From the NCBI RefSeq assembly GCF_019880225.1, contig NZ_CP082284.1, forward strand, positions 2,356,001-2,420,000: DNA of 64,000 bases, read 5' to 3'. The notes under the pieces were generated by a model. The model was not told the origin of the DNA. It saw only the letters and a program-made list of their open reading frames with translations, and did not search any database. Shown piece by piece: positions 49,481 through 58,442 of the stretch. The position numbers and the translations under genes were made by a program. Each line of letters begins with the position of its first letter. Within the stretch, counting starts at the first letter, position 1. Origin of the DNA: Halobaculum rubrum (lineage in GTDB: Archaea; Halobacteriota; Halobacteria; Halobacteriales; Haloferacaceae).

Positions 49481-49692
49481 TTCGCAAAGGGTCGATCGTG
49501 AGGGTTTCGAGGATCGATCGCGACGAGGACCGATCGACCGTCCAGTCGATCCGGACCTACGGCAGCCAAACCGATTCGCCAGGTGTCACCTCCGTCGATC
49601 GATATCTGGCCACTCCCCTGTGTGACCGACGGGACACGGAGGCACGGAAGTTCCGATCTCCCGTGGATAATTTTTCCAAGAAATTCTAAAAT

Positions 49693-49717
49693 CTTATAAG
49701 AGATACAGAGATATCTC
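49693..49717 (+). promoter_or_regulatory. Promoter of the PKD protein gene with two palindromes
   Basis: CTTATAAG (49693-49700) is a self-complementary TATA box 28-35 nt before the ATG at 49728. GAGATATCTC (49708-49717) is a perfect 10-bp palindrome between the box and the start, so a bound regulator would sit on the initiation site. Confidence 0.5.
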
Positions 49718-49727
49718 GCGTCAGGGC

Positions 49728-52454
49728 ATGAGATGTGTTCCACTGATCGTCGCGGCGCTCCTCGTCGTGGCGACCGTTCCCGCGCCGGTCGCCGCACACG
49801 GGGTGGCGGAGAACGACCCGCCGCTCGCCGACGCCGGCCTCGATCAACACGTCGAACGCGGCACGGTAGTGTGGCTCGACGGCGGCGGTTCCCTCGATCC
49901 CGACGGGAAACTTGTCGCTCACGAGTGGTCGATCCGTACCCCCGACGGTCGGGAGATCGAACCGAACGATCCGACCGCGGTGTCGACGACGTTCACCGCG
50001 TCGACGGTCGGCCGATACGAGGTCACGCTGACGGTCACAGACGATCACGGAGTCGAACGAAGCGACACGCTGTACGTCGATGTCGGCGACCCCGAGGGGG
50101 AGAGCGTCGGGTCTGGACCGGCGAACTCGACGCCGCAGCCGAACGAACCGCCCGTCGGTCGTATCGACGGACCGGACAGCGTCGTCCGCGGCGAGCGAGC
50201 CACGTTCACCGCCGACGTGTACGACCCCGACGGGTCGGTCACGTCGTACGCCTGGTCGGACGGGCGATCGACCCGCGAGATCGACCGAACCGTCGATCTC
50301 CCGGCGGGCGAGACGTTCGCGTTCAGCGTCCGTGTCACCGACGACGACGGCGCGACGACGACGTTCCGGAAGTCCGTCCGGGTGCTGGCACCGGACGATG
50401 ACACCGGGGGCGCGTCCGCCTCCACCGACCCAAGTAACGAGCGGCCGACCGCCCGGATCGAGGGCCCCGACCGCGTCGCGTCCGGCCACGACGCGACGTT
50501 CGTTCTCCGAGGGAGCGACCCGGACGGAACCGTCGTTCGACGACTGTGGCCCGAACGCTCCGAGACCGGGGCGGTCGTCGAGCACGCGTTCTCACGGCCG
50601 GGAACGTACACGGTTCGCGGCGTCGTCGTCGACGACGACGGCGCGCGAACGACGGCGACGAAAACCGTCGAGGTGTACGACGAGGGGCCCCCGGTGGTCT
50701 CGATCGACGGTCCCGACACCGCGAAAGCGGGGAGTACACAGGAGTATACGCTCGAAGCGTACGATCCGGACGGAGGAGAACTGACGATCAGTTGGGACCC
50801 GGGGCAGACGCAGTGGGAGCGCGAATCGAGTCAGTTCGTGAACAACGTCGAGATCGATGGTATGCTCGGGGACACGATGGAGGTCTCGGCGACGGTTACG
50901 GACGATGAAGGGAACACGGTGACTGTAGTGAAGGAGACGAACGTGGAGACTCAGACGAGCTTCGGAACCGGAGAATCCATTCCCTATATCTCGGAAATTT
51001 CGTCGAGATACGCCACTGACGACACAAAACAGACTTCGGAAACAGATTCTGTTGAACTCGGCACCTACGAATTTCTCGCAACCGTCACACACGAGGAGCG
51101 GAAGATCGTCCGCGCCACATGGCGGGTGAACGACACGAACAGCGCGGTCATCGTCGACACACTTGGCCGGTTTTCCGGCACCCGAGACACGGAGATTCAC
51201 CACATGTTCGTCTCCGAGCAAGGAGGCAAAGTTACGAGAGAGGTGTCGCTCTCGGCGGTCGATGCTGACGGCGACCGGAGTGAACAGAAGTGGGTGAGCC
51301 GCGTGCACTCCGTGCAGACTCACGACGACATCGTATTCTATGCGATGAAATCCGGAGATTCCGCACGAAAGACCAGCTTAGAGGTGGAGCCGGGCGATCA
51401 GGTCGAGTTCACCGTCGGATCGCACCAGAACTACCGCCTCGCCTTCGGTGACGGGGATGCTGCGCGCGGGTCGGGGACGTCGGGATTGCAGAACGTCGAG
51501 ATCGCTCACACGTATCGTGACCCTGGGACGTACAAGGCCAGACTGATCTCGACGCAGGGTCCGAAGGGTGAGGCGCTGAAGACTGTCGATGTCACGGTCC
51601 AGCCGAAATCGTATACGGAGTATTGGTATGAACGTACGGGGAGCACAATAGAACGAGTCATTTCTGAGCAGCGACCCACGGGGAAAGACTGGTTCAAAAA
51701 ATCGGTATACGACTCCGGGACGTTCTTTACAGGACAAACAGTAACCGTGAGAGCCGATGCAGGGCGACCGTCGATGCTCGGGGACGATTGGGTTTCGAAG
51801 GGCACGAGGGTCGAAAGGCGTTCGCGCCGGATCACTCGCGTCAGGCAGTCGGATCCCGACGGCGAAGGAGACGACTGGCAGCTCGTAGAACGGAACGTTC
51901 GTACCGAGGAGCAAACGTACTACGAAGACAAGTATCAGTGGCTTTCGAGCCGCTACAGGCGTTCGGAATGGAGTTTCACCGGCGAGACCAGAACCGAGCG
52001 CGTGGTCGTCGGCGACGGACACGACCACGACCGCGAGCGGCACACGCGAACAACGAGGACCTGTACGAACTGGGATCTAGACTTGAGTCCATACGGCGGG
52101 TTCTCACGCGAGTGTTCCAACTGGCAATACGACACCGATGTCTGGTACACTGGACACGACCACAGTGGCTACACGTACTACGAGACAGACTACCTGTACA
52201 AGACCGAGGTTGAACGAACCCGAACAGTTCACTACCACGAGTACGCGAGCGAGCGCGAGTTCACCGTTACCACAGAGACCTTCGCAGAAACGGACTCCTG
52301 GACCGAGTGGCTGTGGGAGCGCGAGGGAAGTACCCTCAGACAGGAGCAATCGCTAAAGAGACCCGAGCCTGGAACATATATTCCCGGGACACTCCGTATA
52401 GTCGAAGTTCGGTGTGGATCTGAGGAGAGCAATCACGATTCAGTCATGTGCTGA
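49728..52454 (+). CDS. Secreted PKD-domain surface protein with Tyr/Trp-rich C-terminal region
   Basis: A 908-aa exported protein. A Sec signal peptide (residues 1-23, ending PAPVAA-HG) precedes about four PKD domains (about 30-120, 145-225, 240-315, 325-410), each with the DPDG-x-V-x-x-x-W-type core. The remaining 490 residues are beta-rich and unusually full of Tyr, Trp and His. They contain two copies of a TEYWYERTGST-like motif near 629 and 858, and two cysteine pairs. There is no C-terminal membrane anchor. G+C drops from about 75% in the PKD part to about 48% after residue 410, by hand count of sample lines. Probable adhesion or surface-structure role, inferred from PKD domains only. 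Confidence 0.8.
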   Translation: MRCVPLIVAALLVVATVPAPVAAHGVAENDPPLADAGLDQHVERGTVVWLDGGGSLDPDGKLVAHEWSIRTPDGREIEPNDPTAVSTTFTASTVGRYEVTLTVTDDHGVERSDTLYVDVGDPEGESVGSGPANSTPQPNEPPVGRIDGPDSVVRGERATFTADVYDPDGSVTSYAWSDGRSTREIDRTVDLPAGETFAFSVRVTDDDGATTTFRKSVRVLAPDDDTGGASASTDPSNERPTARIEGPDRVASGHDATFVLRGSDPDGTVVRRLWPERSETGAVVEHAFSRPGTYTVRGVVVDDDGARTTATKTVEVYDEGPPVVSIDGPDTAKAGSTQEYTLEAYDPDGGELTISWDPGQTQWERESSQFVNNVEIDGMLGDTMEVSATVTDDEGNTVTVVKETNVETQTSFGTGESIPYISEISSRYATDDTKQTSETDSVELGTYEFLATVTHEERKIVRATWRVNDTNSAVIVDTLGRFSGTRDTEIHHMFVSEQGGKVTREVSLSAVDADGDRSEQKWVSRVHSVQTHDDIVFYAMKSGDSARKTSLEVEPGDQVEFTVGSHQNYRLAFGDGDAARGSGTSGLQNVEIAHTYRDPGTYKARLISTQGPKGEALKTVDVTVQPKSYTEYWYERTGSTIERVISEQRPTGKDWFKKSVYDSGTFFTGQTVTVRADAGRPSMLGDDWVSKGTRVERRSRRITRVRQSDPDGEGDDWQLVERNVRTEEQTYYEDKYQWLSSRYRRSEWSFTGETRTERVVVGDGHDHDRERHTRTTRTCTNWDLDLSPYGGFSRECSNWQYDTDVWYTGHDHSGYTYYETDYLYKTEVERTRTVHYHEYASEREFTVTTETFAETDSWTEWLWEREGSTLRQEQSLKRPEPGTYIPGTLRIVEVRCGSEESNHDSVMC

Positions 52455-52549
52455 CGGCTAATTACGAATATACAAGTACGATAAATTATTATTGACGCTA
52501 TGGAAATCACAACTGTTCGGACCGATCTGTTCCGTCGGAGGTCGGTACT

Positions 52550-53215
52550 GTGAATAGGAAGTACACAACCGCGCTCGCACTCGTCGCGATGATCTCTCTG
52601 GCAGGATGTCTCTCTTTCGTCGGATCGAATTCCGATCCAGTTGTCCGTAGCCAAGAGCCAGTAGAAATGGATGGTACCAGCCCCCAGCCACCGAAATTTG
52701 CCCATCATCAGTCGGATAGCGATGTCGAAACTCCCCCGCCGTTAGAGAATAAAACTCCACGCGAAGACATTAATGTTACACTATCTGAAATAATATTGAT
52801 TGATAAAATAAACGACTATCGAGCGGATAGTGGTTCTGGACGTTTAGTGTCGGATCCCAGACTTGCCCGTATCGCTCGCCATCACTCATACGATATGGCC
52901 ACACGCGATTTCTTCAATCACACCAACCCCGATGGAGAGACGTTCGCTGATCGGGTCCAGGAAAGCAGTTATGCCTGCGGTGGCGGTGGCGAAAATCTCA
53001 GGGGAGTCTTCTGGAACAGGAGCTATTCACAGACGGAAGAGGAGCTCGCAGAAGTCATTCTCCGTGGATTCATTGAGTCCCCGGAACACAACACGGGGAT
53101 GCTCCTCCCGAGCCACGACACTATTGGCGTCGGGATATACATCGCCGAGGACGGGCGAACGTACGCCACAGTAAATTTCTGCGACGCTAACCCGGGAGAG
53201 GAAAACGAACCATGA
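52550..53215 (+). CDS. CAP (SCP/PR1)-domain lipoprotein
   Basis: A 221-aa protein. A lipoprotein signal with lipobox SLAGC20 is followed by a Pro/Ser-rich spacer and a CAP domain from about residue 80: INDYRADSGSGRLVSDPRLA, HHSYDMATRDFFNHTNPDG, GGGGENLRG and the late SPEHNTGMLLPSHDTIGVG. The histidines and GENL segment are the family's conserved site. CAP proteins may bind lipids or sterols or act as peptidases; bacterial roles are mostly unknown. The GTG start is required. The gene is AT-rich (one line, 52741-52800, is 18 of 60 G+C), indicating recent acquisition. Its stop overlaps the next start (ATGA). Confidence 0.88.
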   Translation: MNRKYTTALALVAMISLAGCLSFVGSNSDPVVRSQEPVEMDGTSPQPPKFAHHQSDSDVETPPPLENKTPREDINVTLSEIILIDKINDYRADSGSGRLVSDPRLARIARHHSYDMATRDFFNHTNPDGETFADRVQESSYACGGGGENLRGVFWNRSYSQTEEELAEVILRGFIESPEHNTGMLLPSHDTIGVGIYIAEDGRTYATVNFCDANPGEENEP

Positions 53216-53925
53216 ATTGGTTCGATCACGGCCCCACGCGAAGACACTTCCTCGCGGCCACAGGTACCGCGACACTCGCCGGAACGTCCGGCTGCCTCGG
53301 CTGGCTGCGCGGCGACTCCGAGCGCGACGAACCCCGCGGCGGCTGGCACACCGAGGAGTTCACGACCGCCGAGGAGACAAAGACCTTCAGCTATCGCGAG
53401 GGAACTCGCACACCCTATCCCGGAGTGAAGCAGATATACGCGGGCGGCGGCACGCTCGTGCTCGTCTGTTTCGATTACGCTCACGAGCCGTCGATCCGGT
53501 GGTGGCGCGAGGAGTTCCCGAAGCTGTCGGACCTCCTCGCGGACGGCGCCTTCCGCCCGACGCTGCTCATGTTCCCGCTTCCGGTCAACGAGTGGTCGAT
53601 GCTGCTCCCGAGCGCGGTGTTCGAGGTCCGCGCTCGGGGGACCCGAGCCGACGCGTGGCGGTTTCACGAACTGATCGTCGAGGCGGCCCCGGACTACTCG
53701 TTCGACCTACTTCGGGAGTCGGCTTCGGAGGTCGGCGTCGACGGAGCAGCCGTAGTCGAAGCGGCAGAAACTCGGCGGCGGCGGAACCAGACGCTCTCAG
53801 ACCGCGAGTTCGGTCGTGACAGCGGCGTCGACGCGGAGTCGATCCCGGCGTTCCGGTGGGGAACCGACCCGATCGAAGGGTCCACCGCCGCCGAGATCCG
53901 GGAGTTCGTCGAATCACGAAACTGA
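53212..53925 (+). CDS. Tat-exported lipoprotein with thioredoxin-like fold lacking the CxxC
   Basis: A 237-aa protein. A twin-arginine signal (R10-R11-HFLAATG) and lipobox GTSGC28 anchor it outside the cell. The mature domain reads like a DsbA/thioredoxin-4 fold: TLVLVCFDYAHEPSIRWW, TLLMFPLPVNEWSML, an Ala/Arg-rich helical insert, then ESIPAFRWGTDP-IEGSTAAEI with the cis-Pro-like position. Where DsbA-type enzymes have a CxxC, only one cysteine is present (VCFDYAHEP), so it is probably not a standard oxidoreductase. It overlaps the CAP gene by 4 nt and has normal high G+C, unlike that gene. Confidence 0.75.
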   Translation: MNWFDHGPTRRHFLAATGTATLAGTSGCLGWLRGDSERDEPRGGWHTEEFTTAEETKTFSYREGTRTPYPGVKQIYAGGGTLVLVCFDYAHEPSIRWWREEFPKLSDLLADGAFRPTLLMFPLPVNEWSMLLPSAVFEVRARGTRADAWRFHELIVEAAPDYSFDLLRESASEVGVDGAAVVEAAETRRRRNQTLSDREFGRDSGVDAESIPAFRWGTDPIEGSTAAEIREFVESRN

Positions 53926-53969
53926 GTCGAACCGAGAACGAGTCCGCTGATCGCCTTATCGGGCGCGCC

Positions 53970-55157
53970 TTACTCCTCGTTCTCGGGACTGCTCGGGTGA
54001 TACTCGGTATCGTACTCGCCGACCTGTCCGTCCAGCCGGTCGGGATTGATCCGCCCGCCCAGCAGCATGAAGTCCAGCACGGTGCAGTACAGCATCGCCT
54101 CGACGACCGGCACGGCCCGCGGCGGAAGCACGGGGTCGTGGCGCCCGACGACCTGTACCTGCTTCTCCTCGCCGGTCTCCCAGTCGGCCGTCGTCTGCTC
54201 TTTCGGGATCGATGTCGGCGCGTGCCAGGTCACCTCGCCGTGGATCGGCTCGCCGGTCGTGATGCCGCCCTGCAGGCCGCCGTGGTCGTTGCCGACGGGG
54301 ACCGGGTCGCCCTCCTCGCTGACCGTCTCGGGGTGGTCTCCCTCGTCGAACTCCCAGTCCTCGTTGCGGTCGTGGCCCGTGACCTCGCGGGCCTCGCGAC
54401 CGAGGCCGAACTCGAAGGCCGTCGTCGCCGGGATCGACATCATCGCCTGTCCGAGACGCGCGGGGACGGAGTCGAACCGCGGCGCGCCGAGCCCGCGCGG
54501 GACGCCGCGCGCCTCGAACTCGATGGACCCGCCGATGGAGTCGCCGGCCTGCTGATACTCGTCGATCAACTCGCGCATCTCCTCGGCGGTCTCGGGGTGC
54601 GCGCAGCGGACCTCGTTCTCCTCGCTGTGTTCGATCAGCTCCTCGAAGCTCACGTCGGGGGCGACGATGTCACCGATCTGATTGACGTGGGCTTTGATCT
54701 GCACGTCGTAGTCGCTCTGGTCGAGCACCGCCTTCGCGACGGCGCCGCCGGCGACCCAGTTGACGGTCTCGCGCGCCGAGGAGCGCCCGCCGCCGCCCCA
54801 GTTGCGCGTGCCGAACTTCGCGGAGTAGGTGTAGTCGCCGTGGCTCGGGCGGGGCGCAGTGACGAACGGCTCGTACTTTCCCGAGCGGGCGTCCTTGTTC
54901 TGGATGACCATCCCGATCGGCGTTCCCGTGGTGTAGCCGTCCTGGATGCCGGAGTTGATCGTCACCTCGTCGGGCTCGCCGCGGCTGGTCGTGATCATCG
55001 ACTGGCCCGGCTTTCGGCGGTCGAGATCGCGCTGAATTCGCTCCTCGTCCAGTTCCACGCCGGCCGGAACTCCCGAGACCGTACATCCCATGGCCTCGCC
55101 GTGGCTCTCGCCGTAGGTGGTCAGCCGGAACAGCCGACCGAACTCGTTGCCGTTCAT
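53970..55157 (-). CDS. aroC: Chorismate synthase
   Basis: A 395-aa enzyme converting EPSP to chorismate with reduced flavin. It opens GRLFRLTTYGESHGEAMGC, has RRKPGQSMITTSRGEPDEV, RPSHGDYTYSAKFG, GGGGRSSARETVNWVAGGA and NDHGGLQGGITTGEPI, with the two conserved histidines. The acidic insertions are halophilic. The start ATG at 55157 is the family start (MNGNEFGRLF). aroA and tyrA lie 3-8 kb away. Confidence 0.97.
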   Translation of the reverse strand: MNGNEFGRLFRLTTYGESHGEAMGCTVSGVPAGVELDEERIQRDLDRRKPGQSMITTSRGEPDEVTINSGIQDGYTTGTPIGMVIQNKDARSGKYEPFVTAPRPSHGDYTYSAKFGTRNWGGGGRSSARETVNWVAGGAVAKAVLDQSDYDVQIKAHVNQIGDIVAPDVSFEELIEHSEENEVRCAHPETAEEMRELIDEYQQAGDSIGGSIEFEARGVPRGLGAPRFDSVPARLGQAMMSIPATTAFEFGLGREAREVTGHDRNEDWEFDEGDHPETVSEEGDPVPVGNDHGGLQGGITTGEPIHGEVTWHAPTSIPKEQTTADWETGEEKQVQVVGRHDPVLPPRAVPVVEAMLYCTVLDFMLLGGRINPDRLDGQVGEYDTEYHPSSPENEE

Positions 55158-55252
55158 GCCCCTGTTCGGTGGGTCGGCGGTATAAAATGCGGCGAAGGTG
55201 CGAAGAACCGCCGGGCGGTGGCGTCCGCCGAGGAGGACCGCGATCGCCTCGA

Positions 55253-56632
55253 TCAGCGCTCGTGAATCCGCATCCGCACTGGTTGCGTCGGCCGGGTTGT
55301 GATACTCGCTTGCAGATTCGCCTCGAGGTCGACCGGGTCCACCACCTCGAACGCGAACCGGCGCAGCAGCGTCGCGAGGATCAGCTTTGTCTCCAGCAGC
55401 GCGAAGCGGTCGCCGACGCACCGGCGCGGCCCCGAGGAGAACGGGAAGTACGCCAGCGGGTGTAGCTCTCGTTCCATCTCGTCGGTCCACCGCTCGGGCC
55501 GAAACGCGAGCGGGTCGTCGTAGTGGGCGGGATCGCGGTGAACGACCCACTGGCTGATCGCCACCGGTGTTCCCTCCGGGATCCGGTAGCCGCCGAGTTC
55601 AACGTCCTCGGTCGGCTCCCGGAGGATCCCGTGCACCGGCGGGAGCAGTCGCATCGACTCGGTAACGACCTGATCGAGGTACTCGAGATCGCGGACGGTG
55701 TCGAAGCCGGCGGGCTCGTCGCCGAGTTCGGCCTCCAGTTCGTCGAGGAGCCGTTGCTCGATATCGGGATGACGAGCGAGCAGGTGAAGCGTGAACGTCA
55801 GCGACAGCGCCGTCGTCTCGTGGCCCGCCAAAAGCAGCGTCTTCACCTCGTCGCGAACCTGTTCGGCGGCCATCTGCTCGCCGTCCTCGTCTTCAGCGGT
55901 GAGGAGTGCCGAGACCACGTCGGCGTCGGGCGCGATCTCGCCCTCACGTAGCGCGCGACGCTTCTCGTCGACCAGTTCGTCGACGATGCGGTCGAGCGAG
56001 GCGACCGCCTCGCGGAGCTTCTCTCGGCCGAGCGTCGGTACCGACGCCGGAAGGAGATCGAGCAGGCTGCCGCCCGCGGACTGCTCCATCACGGTGTCGA
56101 GCGCGCCGCCGATCGCGGGCGTACGGTCGCGGATGTCGACGCCCATCAGCGCGCGGGCGACGATGTCGAGGGTCAGCCCCATCATGTCGCGGTGGACGTC
56201 GCGGACCTCGCCGTCGTCCCAGCGGGCGCTCGTCCGCTCGGTCGTCTCGACCATCATGTCGGCGTAGCCCGCGATGCGGTCGGGCGTGAACGCCGGCTGG
56301 ATCAGGTGTCGCTGCCGGCGCCAGAAGTCGCCCTCGCTGTTGAGCAGGCCGTTGCCGAGCACCGGCCGGAGCTGCTGCTGGAACAGATCTCCCTTCACGT
56401 ACTGCTGGTTCTCGGAGACGAGCACGCGCTGGATTGCGTCCGGGTCGGTCAGGAGGAACACGTCCTGACCGAGGATCCGGTAGCGCGCGACGCCGCCGTA
56501 TTCGGCGGCGACGCGGTCGCGGAAGGCGAAGAAGTCCCGTTGGTTCTCCAGGAACGAGCCGAGGACGGGCAATCCGTCGGGGCCAGGGGCGGCTTCTGGG
56601 GGGCGTGCGGTGGAGAGATCCGTGTCGCTCAT
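55253..56632 (-). CDS. Cytochrome P450
   Basis: A 459-aa soluble P450. I-helix oxygen-binding AGHETTALSLTFTL, the ExxR pair in VTESMRLLPP, the PERF-like FRPERWTDEM and the haem loop FPFSSGPRRCVGDRFALLE with the axial cysteine near 405. It hydroxylates an unknown hydrophobic substrate; a ferredoxin would be the electron source in haloarchaea. No partner reductase is adjacent. The start ATG at 56632 is preferred over a GTG- or ATG-led extension. Confidence 0.95.
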   Translation of the reverse strand: MSDTDLSTARPPEAAPGPDGLPVLGSFLENQRDFFAFRDRVAAEYGGVARYRILGQDVFLLTDPDAIQRVLVSENQQYVKGDLFQQQLRPVLGNGLLNSEGDFWRRQRHLIQPAFTPDRIAGYADMMVETTERTSARWDDGEVRDVHRDMMGLTLDIVARALMGVDIRDRTPAIGGALDTVMEQSAGGSLLDLLPASVPTLGREKLREAVASLDRIVDELVDEKRRALREGEIAPDADVVSALLTAEDEDGEQMAAEQVRDEVKTLLLAGHETTALSLTFTLHLLARHPDIEQRLLDELEAELGDEPAGFDTVRDLEYLDQVVTESMRLLPPVHGILREPTEDVELGGYRIPEGTPVAISQWVVHRDPAHYDDPLAFRPERWTDEMERELHPLAYFPFSSGPRRCVGDRFALLETKLILATLLRRFAFEVVDPVDLEANLQASITTRPTQPVRMRIHER

Positions 56633-56716
56633 GTCGGAGGTTACACGCCAGCCGCCCATAGCGGTTGGTGAACGCGGGGTCGGTTCCGTGGAGTTGTCGA
56701 CGGCCGCGGCGGTACC

Positions 56717-57910
56717 TCAGAACGCCGCCTCCAACACCGCCCGCGCGTCCGCTTCCGTGAGGTCGTACCCATCGGACGCGTACGACAGCAGCGAGTCGGC
56801 GGCGGCCACGCGCGCGGCCTCGTTGATTCCCCCCTCGTCGACGCCGTCGATCGCCGACAGCGACGCCGGCAGACCGAGGGCGTCGCGGACGCGTTCGACT
56901 TCGGCGATCGCTTGTTCGACCGTTCCGACCTCGAACGCCGCTGTCAGCATCGAGAGGTCGACGCCGGCGTCGGCCATCGCCCGCAGCGCGTGAGGTGCGA
57001 CCGCCGCGTGTGCGAGCCCCTGCTGGATGCCGAACGCGTCGCGCAGGCCGTGGCCGAACGCGTGGATGGCGTTGATCGTCATCTCGCCCGGCCGCGAGAT
57101 ACCGTACTGCGCGAGCACGACGCCGGCGACCGCGCGGTCCATCGCCGCCGCGTCGTCGGTCATCTCGGGGAGTCCCTCCGCCAGCAGCCGAACTGCCCGG
57201 GTCGCAGTGGCGTCGGTGACGGCCGTTCGGTTCCGGGAGTACAGCGACTCGATCGCCTTGTCGAAGCCGTTCATCGCCGACCCCGCGAGCACGCCCTCGG
57301 GCGTCGTCTCGAACAGCGCCGGATCGTAGAACAGCGCCTCCGGAATCAGTTCGCGGCCGCCGACGCCCGTCGAGACCATCTCCGTGCCCCCGGTGCCGTC
57401 GTCGACCTCGGCGGCGATACCGGCGATGACCGACAGGTCCGCGCCCGCGAGGGTCGTCGGCACCGGGAACAGCGGCGTCAGGGTTGCGGGGTCGTCCGGG
57501 GTCGCGATCCCTCCGGTTTCGACCACTTCCTCGCGGGTTTGATCGAGCGACAGACCGCGGGCGCGCAGCACCGACGCGACCGTCGCCACGTCGAGGCTGG
57601 AGCCGCCCCCCACGGGGACGAACGCGTCGACGCCCAGCGCGTCGGCTCGTTCGACGGCGCGGGCGGCCTCCCGCAGGCGCTTGTCGGGCGTCGTCCCTGC
57701 GAACACCTCCGCGAGGCGGTCGCCGAGGCCGTCGCCGACGGCGTCCATCAACTCGGCGTTGCCGGCGACGTTCGAGCCGCAGACGACGAGCGCGGCCTCG
57801 CGGTCGCGCTCGTCGAGCGCGTCGCCGATGTCGGCGATACAGCCGCGGCCGTAGTGGATCGCGCCGGGGTCGTAGTCGAACGCGAACGGCGGCGTGTCGA
57901 GCGCGGACAT
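56717..57910 (-). CDS. Iron-containing alcohol dehydrogenase family protein
   Basis: A 397-aa group III (Fe-dependent) alcohol dehydrogenase-like enzyme: FVPVGGGSSLDVATVASVL for NAD(P), FPVPTTLAGADLSVIAG, NGFDKAIESLYS with a metal aspartate, and histidines in NAIHAFGHGLRDAFGIQQG. In the usual family the first metal aspartate and three histidines bind iron; the pattern is present here. The alcohol or aldehyde substrate is unknown. It precedes the P450 gene in the same direction with an 84-nt gap, so the two may be co-transcribed and act on a shared substrate. Confidence 0.88.
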   Translation of the reverse strand: MSALDTPPFAFDYDPGAIHYGRGCIADIGDALDERDREAALVVCGSNVAGNAELMDAVGDGLGDRLAEVFAGTTPDKRLREAARAVERADALGVDAFVPVGGGSSLDVATVASVLRARGLSLDQTREEVVETGGIATPDDPATLTPLFPVPTTLAGADLSVIAGIAAEVDDGTGGTEMVSTGVGGRELIPEALFYDPALFETTPEGVLAGSAMNGFDKAIESLYSRNRTAVTDATATRAVRLLAEGLPEMTDDAAAMDRAVAGVVLAQYGISRPGEMTINAIHAFGHGLRDAFGIQQGLAHAAVAPHALRAMADAGVDLSMLTAAFEVGTVEQAIAEVERVRDALGLPASLSAIDGVDEGGINEAARVAAADSLLSYASDGYDLTEADARAVLEAAF

Positions 57911-58067
57911 GTGGTCGAGCGTCGGCCGCCCGGGCGAAAACGGCATCGGCGGCGGAAGTCGTCGGCGCGGTCCGGTAAGTTTCCGCGCTGGCAGACGCGG
58001 TTCGACGCGGGTCGGCCGGCGTCGTTCGTTCGCGTTGTCGACCGACTACCGATCGCTTTGGTCCCGT

Positions 58068-58114
58068 TCTGTCCCGGTTCGATCACGGATACCGAGGGTT
58101 GTCCCCGGGACAGA
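58068..58114. promoter_or_regulatory. 10-bp inverted repeat upstream of the 64-aa protein gene
   Basis: TCTGTCCCGG (58068-58077) and CCGGGACAGA (58105-58114) are exact reverse complements separated by 27 bp. They lie just upstream of a CCTATT TATA-like box (58121-58126), itself about 31 nt before the ATG at 58157. This is the usual place for an archaeal activator or for a looped operator. Confidence 0.5.
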
Positions 58115-58156
58115 GGTACCCCTATTGCCGTGGCCGGGGTACTGTCGGCTCACACC

Positions 58157-58351
58157 ATGACACAGTTCGACCGACGAACGGCGTCGAAGCTCAGTATCGT
58201 TACGACGGTGGTCGACGCGGCGATGGCGTTCGCCCGCGGCCGACGCAAGGAGGCGCTCGTGCTCCTCGGTGCGGCGGCGCTCTCCACGCGCGTGCCCGGA
58301 CTCGGAACGGCCGTCTCCCTGCTCTCGCGGGTAGTCCGTCGGGTCAGGTGA
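58157..58351 (+). CDS. Small basic protein, 64 aa
   Basis: A 64-aa protein (MTQFDRRTASKLSIVTTVVDAA) with one amphipathic or membrane-associating helix (ALVLLGAAALSTRVPGLGTA) and an Arg-rich end (RVVRRVR). The net basic charge is unusual in a halophile proteome. It lies alone between two minus-strand genes and is preceded by an inverted repeat. Function not recognised. Confidence 0.65.
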   Translation: MTQFDRRTASKLSIVTTVVDAAMAFARGRRKEALVLLGAAALSTRVPGLGTAVSLLSRVVRRVR

Positions 58352-58442
58352 GTCGCTCGGGCTATCGGCTCCGGTGAACCGCCCGGATCGACGGACCCCC
58401 CGAACAGGTCCGACCGCCGACGCAACTCGCCCTCGGCGGCCC

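Larger units (their letters stand above)
49410..49727. other. Divergent intergenic region between porA and the PKD protein gene
   Basis: These 318 bases hold two outward promoters (separate entries). The middle, about 49500-49650, is rich in GATCG words with no gene, hairpin or repeat that I can support. The part nearest the PKD gene (49660-49727) is strikingly AT-rich. Confidence 0.6.

Noticed and set aside
49410-49487. Extension of porA to an ATG at 49487
   Set aside because: It would translate through the TATA box and the GGAGG ribosome-binding site. The family begins at MSADELIWRIAGGSGDG.
53585-53920. Minus-strand frames opposite the Tat lipoprotein as possible antitoxin-like genes
   Set aside because: No start context or promoter is visible and the products are Arg/Ser-rich low complexity, as expected for shadows.
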